The notes under the pieces: model-generated | Databases searched by the model: none | What the model was told of the DNA's origin: nothing | Seen by the model: only the letters and a program-made list of their open reading frames with translations | Shown: positions 53,919 through 60,999 of the stretch, one piece after another | Numbering within the stretch: the stretch's first letter is position 1 | How the letters are laid out: every line of letters starts with the position of its first letter | Origin: Rhizobium mesosinicum | GTDB taxonomy: Bacteria; Pseudomonadota; Alphaproteobacteria; Rhizobiales; Rhizobiaceae | DNA: 64,000 nt | Reading direction: 5' to 3' | Assembly (NCBI RefSeq): GCF_019511345.1 | Contig: NZ_JAEUAK010000001.1 | Span: forward strand, 558,001-622,000 | Translations under genes and position numbers: made by a program

Positions 53919-55283
53919 CTAGTTATCGGGATAGATCGATAGTTCACCGGCTGCGCTCTTTGTTACGCACAGCCGCTTGGGCATCGGGTGGCGATGAAAC
54001 TCGTTTTCGAGGAGATCCATCTGATAGCCGCCGGTATTGGCCCAGACGAGGAGGTCTCCGGCCTCCGGAACGTCGCGAAAGCCAAGCCAGCGATTGCTCA
54101 GGACGTCTTCATCGAGGCAGCTATGTCCCGCTATATAGGCCTGGAAGGGCTCGCCCGCGCGCGCCCGGTCGTTCTGGCGCAGCAGGATCGGATCCACCAT
54201 GAATTCGGAAGCAAACCAGGTCTCGCAGGCGCTGAAACTGCTGCCTTCGACAAAAATCACACCATTTCCGTCGCCGAGATCCTTCACGCGCGTGATACGG
54301 AAAGCTGAAATCGCCGCTTGATCGACGAGGAACCGTCCCGGCTCCATGGCGAGCGTTAGTTCGTGCTGCCTGAGATAGTCATCGATCGTCTGGCCTGACG
54401 ACAGTGGCGCGCCCAAAAAGCAGGCAAGCCACGCCGCCGCAGATTGCGGACCGCCGTAGGGATAGAAGGAAGCCGGAACCTTGCCCGTCCGAAAATCATC
54501 GGCGCTTTGGCGCTGCAGATGTTCTTCCCATGCCGTCTCAGACACATATTGGACCGGCAGACCGCCGCCGATATCGATCATTTTGGGAGAAAGCCCGATC
54601 GCGCGTGCTTCCTCCACCAGCTTGACCGCCTCCTCAAACGCAACCGCCCGATCTTGCCAGCGGTATCCGCTCAAATGGAAATGTATGCCGTCGAATCGAA
54701 AACGATCATCGGTGGCGACGCGCGACAGGCATGCTCGCACCTTGTCGGCAGCCATGCCAAAACGGCTTTTTTCATGACCTTTCGGCTGCAGTCGCAAAAG
54801 GACAGGCTGCTTGACCCCATCGTTTGGCAGGCGCTTCGATATGTCGGTCAGTTCCTCCGGACTGTCCACGCAGATGAGAGCACCGATGCGGACGAGTTCG
54901 TCATGAAATTGCGCCGTCTTTGCGGGACCGGTCGCCACAATGTCGTTGCCCTGAGCCCCGAGTTTTACGGCATCACGAAGCTCGTAAACACTTGACACGT
55001 CGATGCCTGCGCCTGCCCCGAGTGCGGCCTGCATCAGGCCGGAGGATTTGTTGACTTTCGAACCATAGTAGATCGCGTGTCCGATTCCCCGTTCGTCGAG
55101 AACGTGGCGCAGGGCTTCGACATTTGCGTTGAGCTCCGAAGGAAGCACGAGGTGAAGCGGAGATCCGTATTGCTCGGTCCATTTGTGCAGGCGCGGCGCG
55201 CTCGCGGTCAGAATGTCGGCAGCAAGAGGAGAGAGAATTGGAGACAGTTCCGTCCCCGTGACCGGGATGATGTGCGACGTCAT
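53919..55283 (-). CDS. PLP-dependent decarboxylase, SbnH/LysA-like (fold type III)
   Basis: A 454-residue alanine-racemase-fold decarboxylase. The PLP lysine is in YYGSKVNKS (about K76). Further sites are GIHFHLSGYRW (His), IDIGGGLP (phosphate glycine loop), MEPGRFLVDQ, the catalytic Cys in GHSCLDEDVL and the end motif WANTGGYQMDLLENEFH. Relatives act on diaminopimelate, ornithine, or, in SbnH, on a citryl-diaminopropionate. Inside this operon it would decarboxylate a 2,3-diaminopropionate unit to an ethylenediamine unit. It overlaps the kinase-like gene upstream and precedes the SbnA-like gene by 11 bases. Confidence 0.85.
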   Translation of the reverse strand: MTSHIIPVTGTELSPILSPLAADILTASAPRLHKWTEQYGSPLHLVLPSELNANVEALRHVLDERGIGHAIYYGSKVNKSSGLMQAALGAGAGIDVSSVYELRDAVKLGAQGNDIVATGPAKTAQFHDELVRIGALICVDSPEELTDISKRLPNDGVKQPVLLRLQPKGHEKSRFGMAADKVRACLSRVATDDRFRFDGIHFHLSGYRWQDRAVAFEEAVKLVEEARAIGLSPKMIDIGGGLPVQYVSETAWEEHLQRQSADDFRTGKVPASFYPYGGPQSAAAWLACFLGAPLSSGQTIDDYLRQHELTLAMEPGRFLVDQAAISAFRITRVKDLGDGNGVIFVEGSSFSACETWFASEFMVDPILLRQNDRARAGEPFQAYIAGHSCLDEDVLSNRWLGFRDVPEAGDLLVWANTGGYQMDLLENEFHRHPMPKRLCVTKSAAGELSIYPDN

Positions 55284-55702
55284 CCAGCGAGCCTCTCCGA
55301 ATTATCGAGTGGCTCGTACCACTGTCGAAGATCGTCAAGGTTCACATCGCACGCCGGGAGGTCATTCAGGAAAATGTGGCGGGTGGTTTTGATCGGGAAT
55401 TTTTGTCGGTTGCGGGCCATGTCGTAAATGTCGGCCGGCGTGATCGTCTCACCGGGCCTCCAGGCTTCGACGCGTACGCTCCTATAGTCGAGGAGAACGG
55501 TTGGAACAGCACGCAGTCCAAGCCGGAACGCCACTTCCAAACGGTGATGGCCGTCCATCACGAAAAGCGCGTCCTTCTCCACCATGATCGGCACTGTCCA
55601 GCAACCGGCCGTGGAAATGAGGCCATGAACTTCATCAACCCTCCGTGCATCTGTTTCCTCGGTTGGAATCAACTTATGCGGGGATAGCAGACGGAACTTC
55701 AT
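55280..55702 (-). CDS. ParB/Srx-fold protein, SbnI/SerK-like probable L-serine kinase
   Basis: A 140-residue protein beginning MKFRLLSPHKLIPTEETDARRVDEVHGLISTAGCW and containing VMDGHHRLEVAFRLGLRAVP, the ParB/sulfiredoxin-type phosphate motif (DGHHR at 50-54) with upstream Glu15/Glu16. In staphyloferrin B operons SbnI, a ParB-like protein, phosphorylates serine to O-phosphoserine for SbnA; archaeal SerK has the same fold. This one is much shorter than SbnI, limited to the catalytic domain. A GTG at 55714 could add four residues. It is the first gene of the operon, downstream of an IRO box, and overlaps the decarboxylase start by four bases. Confidence 0.75.
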   Translation of the reverse strand: MKFRLLSPHKLIPTEETDARRVDEVHGLISTAGCWTVPIMVEKDALFVMDGHHRLEVAFRLGLRAVPTVLLDYRSVRVEAWRPGETITPADIYDMARNRQKFPIKTTRHIFLNDLPACDVNLDDLRQWYEPLDNSERLAG

Positions 55703-55753
55703 GGTTTCAGCCACCTTTCGTTGTCTTATTTGACCAAAATTGTGTCGAAAACT

Positions 55754-55768
55754 TGATGTTTATACTCA
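55754..55768. promoter_or_regulatory. IRO box (RirA-type) over the siderophore operon promoter
   Basis: TGATGTTTATACTCA is a perfect TGA-N9-TCA box. On the minus strand a promoter can be read as TTAAGG (55787-55782), a 17-base spacer, and TATAAA (55764-55759), so the -10 element lies inside the box. RirA binding would block transcription when iron is plentiful. It is the second such box in the window, matching the one before the TonB receptor. Confidence 0.7.
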
Positions 55769-55856
55769 TGTTATATCGCACCCTTAACGCGATCATGACA
55801 AATCTGTCAACGAGGGGTTTTTACTCTGCCTACCAATTTCCGCTGAGAGCGGAGCG

Positions 55857-56223
55857 TTACGGAGCATCAACGCGCTGGACTGCAACGGCTTTTGCGATTG
55901 CCTTTGCGATGGAAGCCGGTGCCCTGGCACCGCGCCATGTCACGACCTTCAGGTCATCATCCTGGAACAGAGCGCCTAAGCCGATTGGCTTGATCCCACG
56001 GTGTCCGGAGAGCGCTCATCAGGGCGCCTGCGCCAGGAACGCTGTCGGCGCAACAAGCCGACCGCCCGAGGATCCTGGCAGGACGGAGTTTGACGTGGGA
56101 CTCGTCCCTCGTCCCCTTTGCAGTTGAAGGGATACGAACTACCGCCACTGTTATTTGCTTCGCCAGCGCAATCGATGTTGCCGCAGCTCGTCCTCGTGGA
56201 GACCAGTCTCTCGGAAAATTCAC
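55857..56223 (-). pseudogene. Degraded gene remnant of unknown family
   Basis: Between the siderophore operon and the glycerophosphodiesterase, the minus strand carries a protein-like C-terminus: GIKPIGLGALFQDDDLKVV, TWRGARAPASIAKAIAKAVA, VQRVDAP, then a stop at 55857. Its frame is broken at 56016-56021 by two stops, while the neighbouring frame continues upstream as DSVPGAGALMSAL, joining smoothly if one base is shifted. I cannot name the family; it may be the end of a regulator or binding protein. The rest of 55715-56317 shows no intact gene apart from the promoter already listed. Confidence 0.3.
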
Positions 56224-56317
56224 CGAAAACCGCTTCTCGCTGGCGCAACTGATCGGAGACTTCGCTGCGCTGGTCGTCGATCTGGATGATCCTGCCGACG
56301 CTTGGCAAGGTGGCAGC

Positions 56318-57058
56318 TCAGGCGACGCCCGCTCGCAGTTTCAGCGCCAGATCCGGGCTGTCCGAGGTCAGGCTGCCAATGCCGCGTTCCAGCCAGTGGC
56401 GGATGCCGGGCTCATCGTTGAGGGTCCAGACACAGAGCCGCTCCATCGGCAGCCGGCTGCGGATCAGATCCCATTCGGCTTCCATCAGTTCGTGATGGAC
56501 GGCGACGATCTCCACCAGTCCGTCCACGCGGTCGATGAAGGCGGCAAGCCCACCCTGCTTCTCGGCCCAGGCGGCATTGACGGAGACGAGGCGGGAGACA
56601 TCAGGCGCATGAAGGCGGCAATCCTCCAGCACGGACGTGTCGAAGGAGGTCAGGTAGGAGCGCTCGCCGACATCGAAGCGGGCAAGGTCGGCTGCGACGC
56701 GCGCGGCGATCCCGGGATAGGCCTTGCCGGTCTCGTCGATCTTGATCTCGACATGCAGGTCGATGCCCTTGTTTGGGCCGAGGACTTCGAGCACCTCGCC
56801 GAGTGTAGGAATCGCCTCGTCCGTACCCTTCAACAGCGTGGCCTTGCGGGCTTCGCCCGACAGGTTCTGCACCGGGCCTGAGCCTTCGGCAGTGCGCTCC
56901 AGTGTGGCGTCGTGGATGACGACGAGTTCACCCGAGCGCGTCAGGTGCACGTCGAATTCGATGGCGTCGACGCCAAGCGTGATCGCGTTGCGGAAGCCGG
57001 TGAGCGAGTTTTCGGGCCAGAGGTTGCGGGCGCCGCGATGGCCGGTGATGCGCGTCAT
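56318..57058 (-). CDS. Glycerophosphodiester phosphodiesterase (GlpQ/UgpQ-like)
   Basis: A 246-residue cytoplasmic-type GDPD with no signal peptide. Catalytic residues: His7 and Arg8 in TGHRGARNLWPENSLTGF, Glu34 and Asp36 in DAIEFDVHLTRSGELVVIHD, and His49; a later DLHVEIK carries the third metal Glu. It splits a glycerophosphodiester into glycerol-3-phosphate and an alcohol. GAAGGGA precedes the ATG. It is the last gene of a Dpp-type importer operon, so the imported compound is likely a phosphodiester such as glycerophosphoryl alcohol or an agrocinopine-like opine. Confidence 0.85.
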   Translation of the reverse strand: MTRITGHRGARNLWPENSLTGFRNAITLGVDAIEFDVHLTRSGELVVIHDATLERTAEGSGPVQNLSGEARKATLLKGTDEAIPTLGEVLEVLGPNKGIDLHVEIKIDETGKAYPGIAARVAADLARFDVGERSYLTSFDTSVLEDCRLHAPDVSRLVSVNAAWAEKQGGLAAFIDRVDGLVEIVAVHHELMEAEWDLIRSRLPMERLCVWTLNDEPGIRHWLERGIGSLTSDSPDLALKLRAGVA

Positions 57059-57090
57059 GGAATATCCCTTCACTATATCATTTCAGAGCA

Positions 57091-57969
57091 TTAGCGGATC
57101 GTCGGGTCGAGCTTGTCGCGCAGCCAGTCGCCGACGAGCGAGATCGACAGCGTCGTCAGCATGATGACGACGGAGGGCGCCAGCATGATCCACGGCGCGC
57201 GCGTCAGATATTCGCGTCCGAAGCCCACCATGTTGCCCAGGCTGGTTTCCGGCGGCTGCACGCCGAGGCCGAGGAAGGAAAGACCGCTTTCCATCAGGAT
57301 GATCTCGGGGAAGGTCAGCGTCATAGAAACGATCAGCGTCGAGGCGACATTCGGCAGGATATGATGCAGGTAGACCCGCGAAGGCCTCGCACCGAGCTGC
57401 ACCACGGCCGCCGCATAGCCCTGGGCGCCGGCGGCGATCGCAAGGCCGCGGGCGATGCGCGCATAGCGCTCCCAGCCGTAGAAACCCATGAGGCAGACGA
57501 GCAGCAGCATGGAGGAGCCGAAGAAGGCGAGCACTGCCAGCGACATGATGAGAAAGGGAAGTGCCGCCTGGAAATCGGCAAGCATCAGCACCAGATGCTC
57601 CACGAAGCCGCGGAACCGCGCCGCCAGGAACCCGAGCAGCGTGCCGAAGACGGCCGAGAGGATCGTCGCGCAGAAGGCGATGACGAGCGAAACGCGGATC
57701 GACTGGATGAGGCGCGAGAGCACGTCGCGGCCGAGTTCGTCCGTACCGAGCAGGTGCTTCAGCCCGCCCGGCCCCCAAAGCCGGCTGCCAAGATCCATGG
57801 CCGTGATGTTGAACGGCCGGATCGTATCGGCGAAGAGAGCGATCAGCACCATTGCCGCCAGCCACAGCAGGCCGAACGCCACCGAGATCGGCAGGTTGCG
57901 GCGCAGGAAGGAGACGAGGCGGTTGGGCTTTGCGGAAGCCGATGTTGCGGCGAGATCGACGGTTGCCAT
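57091..57969 (-). CDS. Peptide/opine-type ABC transporter permease, DppC-like
   Basis: A 292-residue permease. Seen are LLGTDELGRDVLSRLIQSIRVSLVIAF (the DppC hallmark near the first periplasmic loop), YARIARGLAIAAGAQGYAAAVVQLGARPSRVYLHHILPNVASTLIV (EAA-type loop) and ESGLSFLGLGVQPPETSLGNMV. The cytoplasmic N-terminus of about 30 residues precedes the first helix. GGAG precedes the ATG at 57969. It forms the channel with the DppB-like partner 11 bases upstream. Confidence 0.9.
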   Translation of the reverse strand: MATVDLAATSASAKPNRLVSFLRRNLPISVAFGLLWLAAMVLIALFADTIRPFNITAMDLGSRLWGPGGLKHLLGTDELGRDVLSRLIQSIRVSLVIAFCATILSAVFGTLLGFLAARFRGFVEHLVLMLADFQAALPFLIMSLAVLAFFGSSMLLLVCLMGFYGWERYARIARGLAIAAGAQGYAAAVVQLGARPSRVYLHHILPNVASTLIVSMTLTFPEIILMESGLSFLGLGVQPPETSLGNMVGFGREYLTRAPWIMLAPSVVIMLTTLSISLVGDWLRDKLDPTIR

Positions 57970-57980
57970 CGGTTTTCTCC

Positions 57981-58910
57981 TCAATGTGCGGCCGCATGCG
58001 AGCGAAGGCGCGGATCGAGCCAGCCGTAGAGCAGGTCGACGACGAGGTTCGAGACGACCATGGCGACGGCGATGATCAAAAGGATGCACTGCACGACCGC
58101 GAGATCGCGATTGGTGACCGAAACCACCAGCAGCCGGCCGATGCCGGGCCAGGAAAAGATCGATTCCACCACGACGGCACCGGCGATCAGCGAGCCGACC
58201 ATGAAGCCGACGATCGTGACGATCGGCACCGCCGCATTCGGCAATGCGTGGTTCCAGACCACGTCGCGCCATGTCAGCCCCTTGGCCGAGGCGGTGCGGA
58301 TATAGGGCTGGCCCATCACCTCGATCATGGCGCTGCGCGAAAAGCGGGCAAGGATGCCGATGCCACCGATGCTGAGCGTCAGCGTCGGCAGGATGCCGTG
58401 CATCCAGGTATCCTGCCCGCCGGACGGCAGACAGCCGAGGATGACGGAGAAGACCAGGACGAGCAGCAGTCCCATGACGAAGGAGGGAATGGTGAAGCCG
58501 AGCACGGCGAGCAGGATGACGCCGCGGTCCGAAAAACTCTGCCGGTGCAGCGCCGCATAGACGCCTGAGGGAATGCCGAAAATGAGCTTGAGGATGAGCG
58601 CAGGGATGGTCAATTGCAGCGTCGCCGGCACGCGTTCCAGCACCAGGTTGAGCGCGGAGGCCTTGTCGCGCATCGAGACGCCGAAATCGCCCGTGAAGAT
58701 CGACCTGATATAGGCGAGATATTGAATCCACAGCGGCTGGTCGAGGCCCCATGCCTTGCGGAAGGCATCGACGGACTCCTTCGGCACGTCAGGCCCGAGC
58801 ATGACAGTCGCAGGATCGCCCGACATGCGCAGCACGACGAAGGCGAAGGTGACGACCGCCATGACGGTGAGCACCGCACGGAACAGGCGCACGAGAACGA
58901 AACGGATCAT
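57981..58910 (-). CDS. Peptide/opine-type ABC transporter permease, DppB-like
   Basis: A 309-residue permease starting MIRFVLVRLFRAVLTVMAVVTFAFVVLRMSGDPA, the standard DppB N-terminus. Then YLAYIRSIFTGDFGVSMRDKASALNLVLERVPATLQLTIPALI, EVMGQPYIRTASAKGLTWRDVVWNHALPNAAVPIVTIVG and a C-terminal SVTNRDLAVVQ segment follow. GGAGGG lies just before the ATG at 58910; a longer upstream reading is not family-like. Confidence 0.9.
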   Translation of the reverse strand: MIRFVLVRLFRAVLTVMAVVTFAFVVLRMSGDPATVMLGPDVPKESVDAFRKAWGLDQPLWIQYLAYIRSIFTGDFGVSMRDKASALNLVLERVPATLQLTIPALILKLIFGIPSGVYAALHRQSFSDRGVILLAVLGFTIPSFVMGLLLVLVFSVILGCLPSGGQDTWMHGILPTLTLSIGGIGILARFSRSAMIEVMGQPYIRTASAKGLTWRDVVWNHALPNAAVPIVTIVGFMVGSLIAGAVVVESIFSWPGIGRLLVVSVTNRDLAVVQCILLIIAVAMVVSNLVVDLLYGWLDPRLRSHAAAH

Positions 58911-58920
58911 GGAACCCTCC

Positions 58921-59904
58921 CTATGCCGCGACCGGCGTGGTTTCGCCCGCCACGACATGGCAGGCGGCAGTGCGCCCCTCGCCGATATCAACGAGTTCCG
59001 GCACGACGGAACGGCAGATGTCGCGCGCCAGCGGACAGCGGGGATGGAAGGCGCAGCCCGAGGGGCGATTGGCCGGGTTCGGCGGCTCGCCCTGCAGGAT
59101 GACGCGGCCTTCGAGCCGCTTGCCGGGAACGGGCACGCTTGATACCAGCGCCTTCGTGTACGGGTGCTGCGGCGTGCGGAAAATGGCGTCGGAAGGAGCC
59201 TCCTCGACGATGCGGCCGAGATACATGACCGCTACACGGTCGGCGATGTTGCGCACCACCTTCAGGTCGTGGCTGATGAAGACCATGGCGATGCCGTTTT
59301 TCTCCTGCAGGTCCCGCATCATGTTGACCACCTGCGCCTGGATAGAGACATCGAGCGCCGAGACCGGCTCGTCGCAGACGATGAGCTTCGGCCGCGAGGC
59401 GAGTGCACGGGCGATCACCACGCGCTGGCGCTGGCCGCCCGAAAGCTCGTGCGGATAACGATCGGCCTGGTCGGCGCGCAGGCCGACGGCCCGCATCAGT
59501 TCCGCCACCCGGTCAGGCTGGTGCTGCCTGGGGATGAGCTTGTGGATATCCAGCGGCTCGGCGATCTGCCTGGCAATCGTCAGGCGGCGGTCGAGCGCGG
59601 CAAGCGGATCCTGGAAGACGAGCTGCATCTTCGAGCGCAAGGCGCGCCATTCCGCGGTGTTGCGCGCCGGCATGGGGCGCGCCTGAAAGCGAACGCTGCC
59701 TTCCTGCGCGTCGTCGATGCCGAGCAGCATGCGCCCGAGCGTCGATTTGCCGGAGCCGGATTCGCCGACGATGCCGATCGTTTCGCCCGGCATGACCGAG
59801 AGCGAAACACCATCGACGGCGCGCACCGGCGTCGGGCGGCCGAAGAGGCCGTGGCGGATCTGATAGATGCGGACGAGATCCTGGGCTTCGATGAGCGGCG
59901 TCAT
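58921..59904 (-). CDS. Peptide/opine-type ABC transporter ATP-binding protein, DppF-like
   Basis: A 327-residue ATPase. Walker A is GESGSGKST, the region [16 protein letters not shown] is the usual oligopeptide-type Q-loop, the signature is [15 protein letters not shown], Walker B is [16 protein letters not shown], and the switch His is in [13 protein letters not shown]. The C-terminus has the oligopeptide/dipeptide extension ([16 protein letters not shown]) with cysteines that in some homologues bind an Fe-S cluster. Its start overlaps the stop of the partner ATPase (ATGA). Confidence 0.9.
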   Translation of the reverse strand: MTPLIEAQDLVRIYQIRHGLFGRPTPVRAVDGVSLSVMPGETIGIVGESGSGKSTLGRMLLGIDDAQEGSVRFQARPMPARNTAEWRALRSKMQLVFQDPLAALDRRLTIARQIAEPLDIHKLIPRQHQPDRVAELMRAVGLRADQADRYPHELSGGQRQRVVIARALASRPKLIVCDEPVSALDVSIQAQVVNMMRDLQEKNGIAMVFISHDLKVVRNIADRVAVMYLGRIVEEAPSDAIFRTPQHPYTKALVSSVPVPGKRLEGRVILQGEPPNPANRPSGCAFHPRCPLARDICRSVVPELVDIGEGRTAACHVVAGETTPVAA

Positions 59905-60917
59905 TGCAGCAGGCCTTCGGCGATACGGGATTTCACGCTCTCGGCGACAGCAGCGACAGGCACCGGCCGCGTGCAGGCAAGCTTGCGGCCGCCATCGAGG
60001 GAGACGAGCGGCGGGCGCTCGCTACGGCAGGCCTCCACGACGCGCGAGCAGCGCGGCGAGAAGGAACAGCCTTCTGGCAGATGTTTCGGATTGGGAACGG
60101 TGCCGGGAATGGGGATCAGGCGCTCGCGGCCGCCGTCGAGGCGCGGAATGGCGTCGAACAGGCCGCGCGTATAGGGGTGGCGCGGCTCGGAGAAGAGCTG
60201 TTCCACACTCCCCTCCTCGACGATGCGCCCGGCATACATGACGCAGACCCGCTCGCAGACCTGGCTGACGGCGCCGAGATCGTGGCTGATGAAGACGGTC
60301 GCCATACCGGTTTCGGCGCGAAGGCGGATCAAGAGATCGAGGATCTGCGCCTGGATCGTCGCATCGAGCGCGGTGGTCGGTTCGTCGGCGATCAGCAGAT
60401 CGGGCTGACCGGCGAGCGCCATGGCGATCATCAGGCGCTGGCACTGGCCGCCGGAAAATTCATGCGGGTAGAGATCGAAGCGGCGGCGCGCGTCGGGAAT
60501 GCCGACCATATCGATCAGCCGGAGCGCCTCGGCCTTTGCCGCCTCGCCCTTCAGCCCGCGATGGACCGACAGCGCCTCGGAAACCTGCCGGCCGATGCGC
60601 AGCACCGGATTGAGCGAGCTTGACGGATCCTGAAAGATCATCGCGATGCGGCCGCCGCGCACGCTTTCGAGCACCGCGCGCGATCCGCCGATGAGCTCGT
60701 TGCCCTCCAGCCGCACCGAGCCGGAAACGCTGGCCTTGCCCGGCAGAAGGCCGAGCGCCGCAAGCCAGGTGACCGACTTGCCGCAGCCGGATTCGCCGAC
60801 GAGGCCGAGCGCCTCGCCTCTTGCGACATCGAGATCGATGCCGTGGAGAACCTGCACGCCGTCGAAGGCGACCGTGAGGTCACGCAATTCCACCAGATTG
60901 GAGCCGGTCACGCCCAT
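59901..60917 (-). CDS. Peptide/opine-type ABC transporter ATP-binding protein, DppD-like
   Basis: A 338-residue ATPase, partner of the preceding one. Walker A is GESGCGKSV, then MIFQDPSSSLNPVLRIGRQVSEAL, the signature region is FSGGQCQRLMIAMAL, Walker B is LLIADEPTTALDATIQ, and the switch His is in ISHDLGAVSQVCE. The C-terminal CSFSPRCSRVVEACR extension is again the oligopeptide type. The signature has Cys where Arg is usual (GGQCQR). It is separated from the binding-protein gene by a stem-loop. Confidence 0.9.
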   Translation of the reverse strand: MGVTGSNLVELRDLTVAFDGVQVLHGIDLDVARGEALGLVGESGCGKSVTWLAALGLLPGKASVSGSVRLEGNELIGGSRAVLESVRGGRIAMIFQDPSSSLNPVLRIGRQVSEALSVHRGLKGEAAKAEALRLIDMVGIPDARRRFDLYPHEFSGGQCQRLMIAMALAGQPDLLIADEPTTALDATIQAQILDLLIRLRAETGMATVFISHDLGAVSQVCERVCVMYAGRIVEEGSVEQLFSEPRHPYTRGLFDAIPRLDGGRERLIPIPGTVPNPKHLPEGCSFSPRCSRVVEACRSERPPLVSLDGGRKLACTRPVPVAAVAESVKSRIAEGLLQ

Positions 60918-60954
60918 CTTTCATCCCCGCTTTTTGCTTGCACCAAAAAGAGGA

Positions 60955-60982
60955 TCTCCGGCAGCCCTTCCGCCGCCGGAGA
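60955..60982 (-). terminator. Intercistronic stem-loop after solute-binding protein gene
   Basis: TCTCCGGC (60955-60962) and GCCGGAGA (60975-60982) form a perfect 8-base stem. On the coding (minus) strand it is followed by TCCTCTTTTTGG, a partial U-run, so it is terminator-like. It lies in the gap between the binding protein and the first ATPase gene. Confidence 0.6.
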
Positions 60983-60999
60983 CCGCAGTGACGAGCCGA

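Noticed and set aside
45685-55702. Rhizobactin 1021 / aerobactin-type hydroxamate siderophore operon
   Set aside because: No lysine or diamine N-monooxygenase, no N-acyltransferase, and only one NIS synthetase are encoded.
57091-58752. A 553-codon minus-strand reading that spans both Dpp-type permease genes
   Set aside because: The first half is an Arg/Pro-rich wrong-frame translation of the DppB-like gene. Only the part from 57969 is a permease, with its own ribosome site.
59164-60174. Plus-strand open frame of 336 codons opposite the Dpp ATPase genes
   Set aside because: It is antisense to two intact ABC ATPases with complete Walker and signature motifs and has no protein-like pattern of its own.
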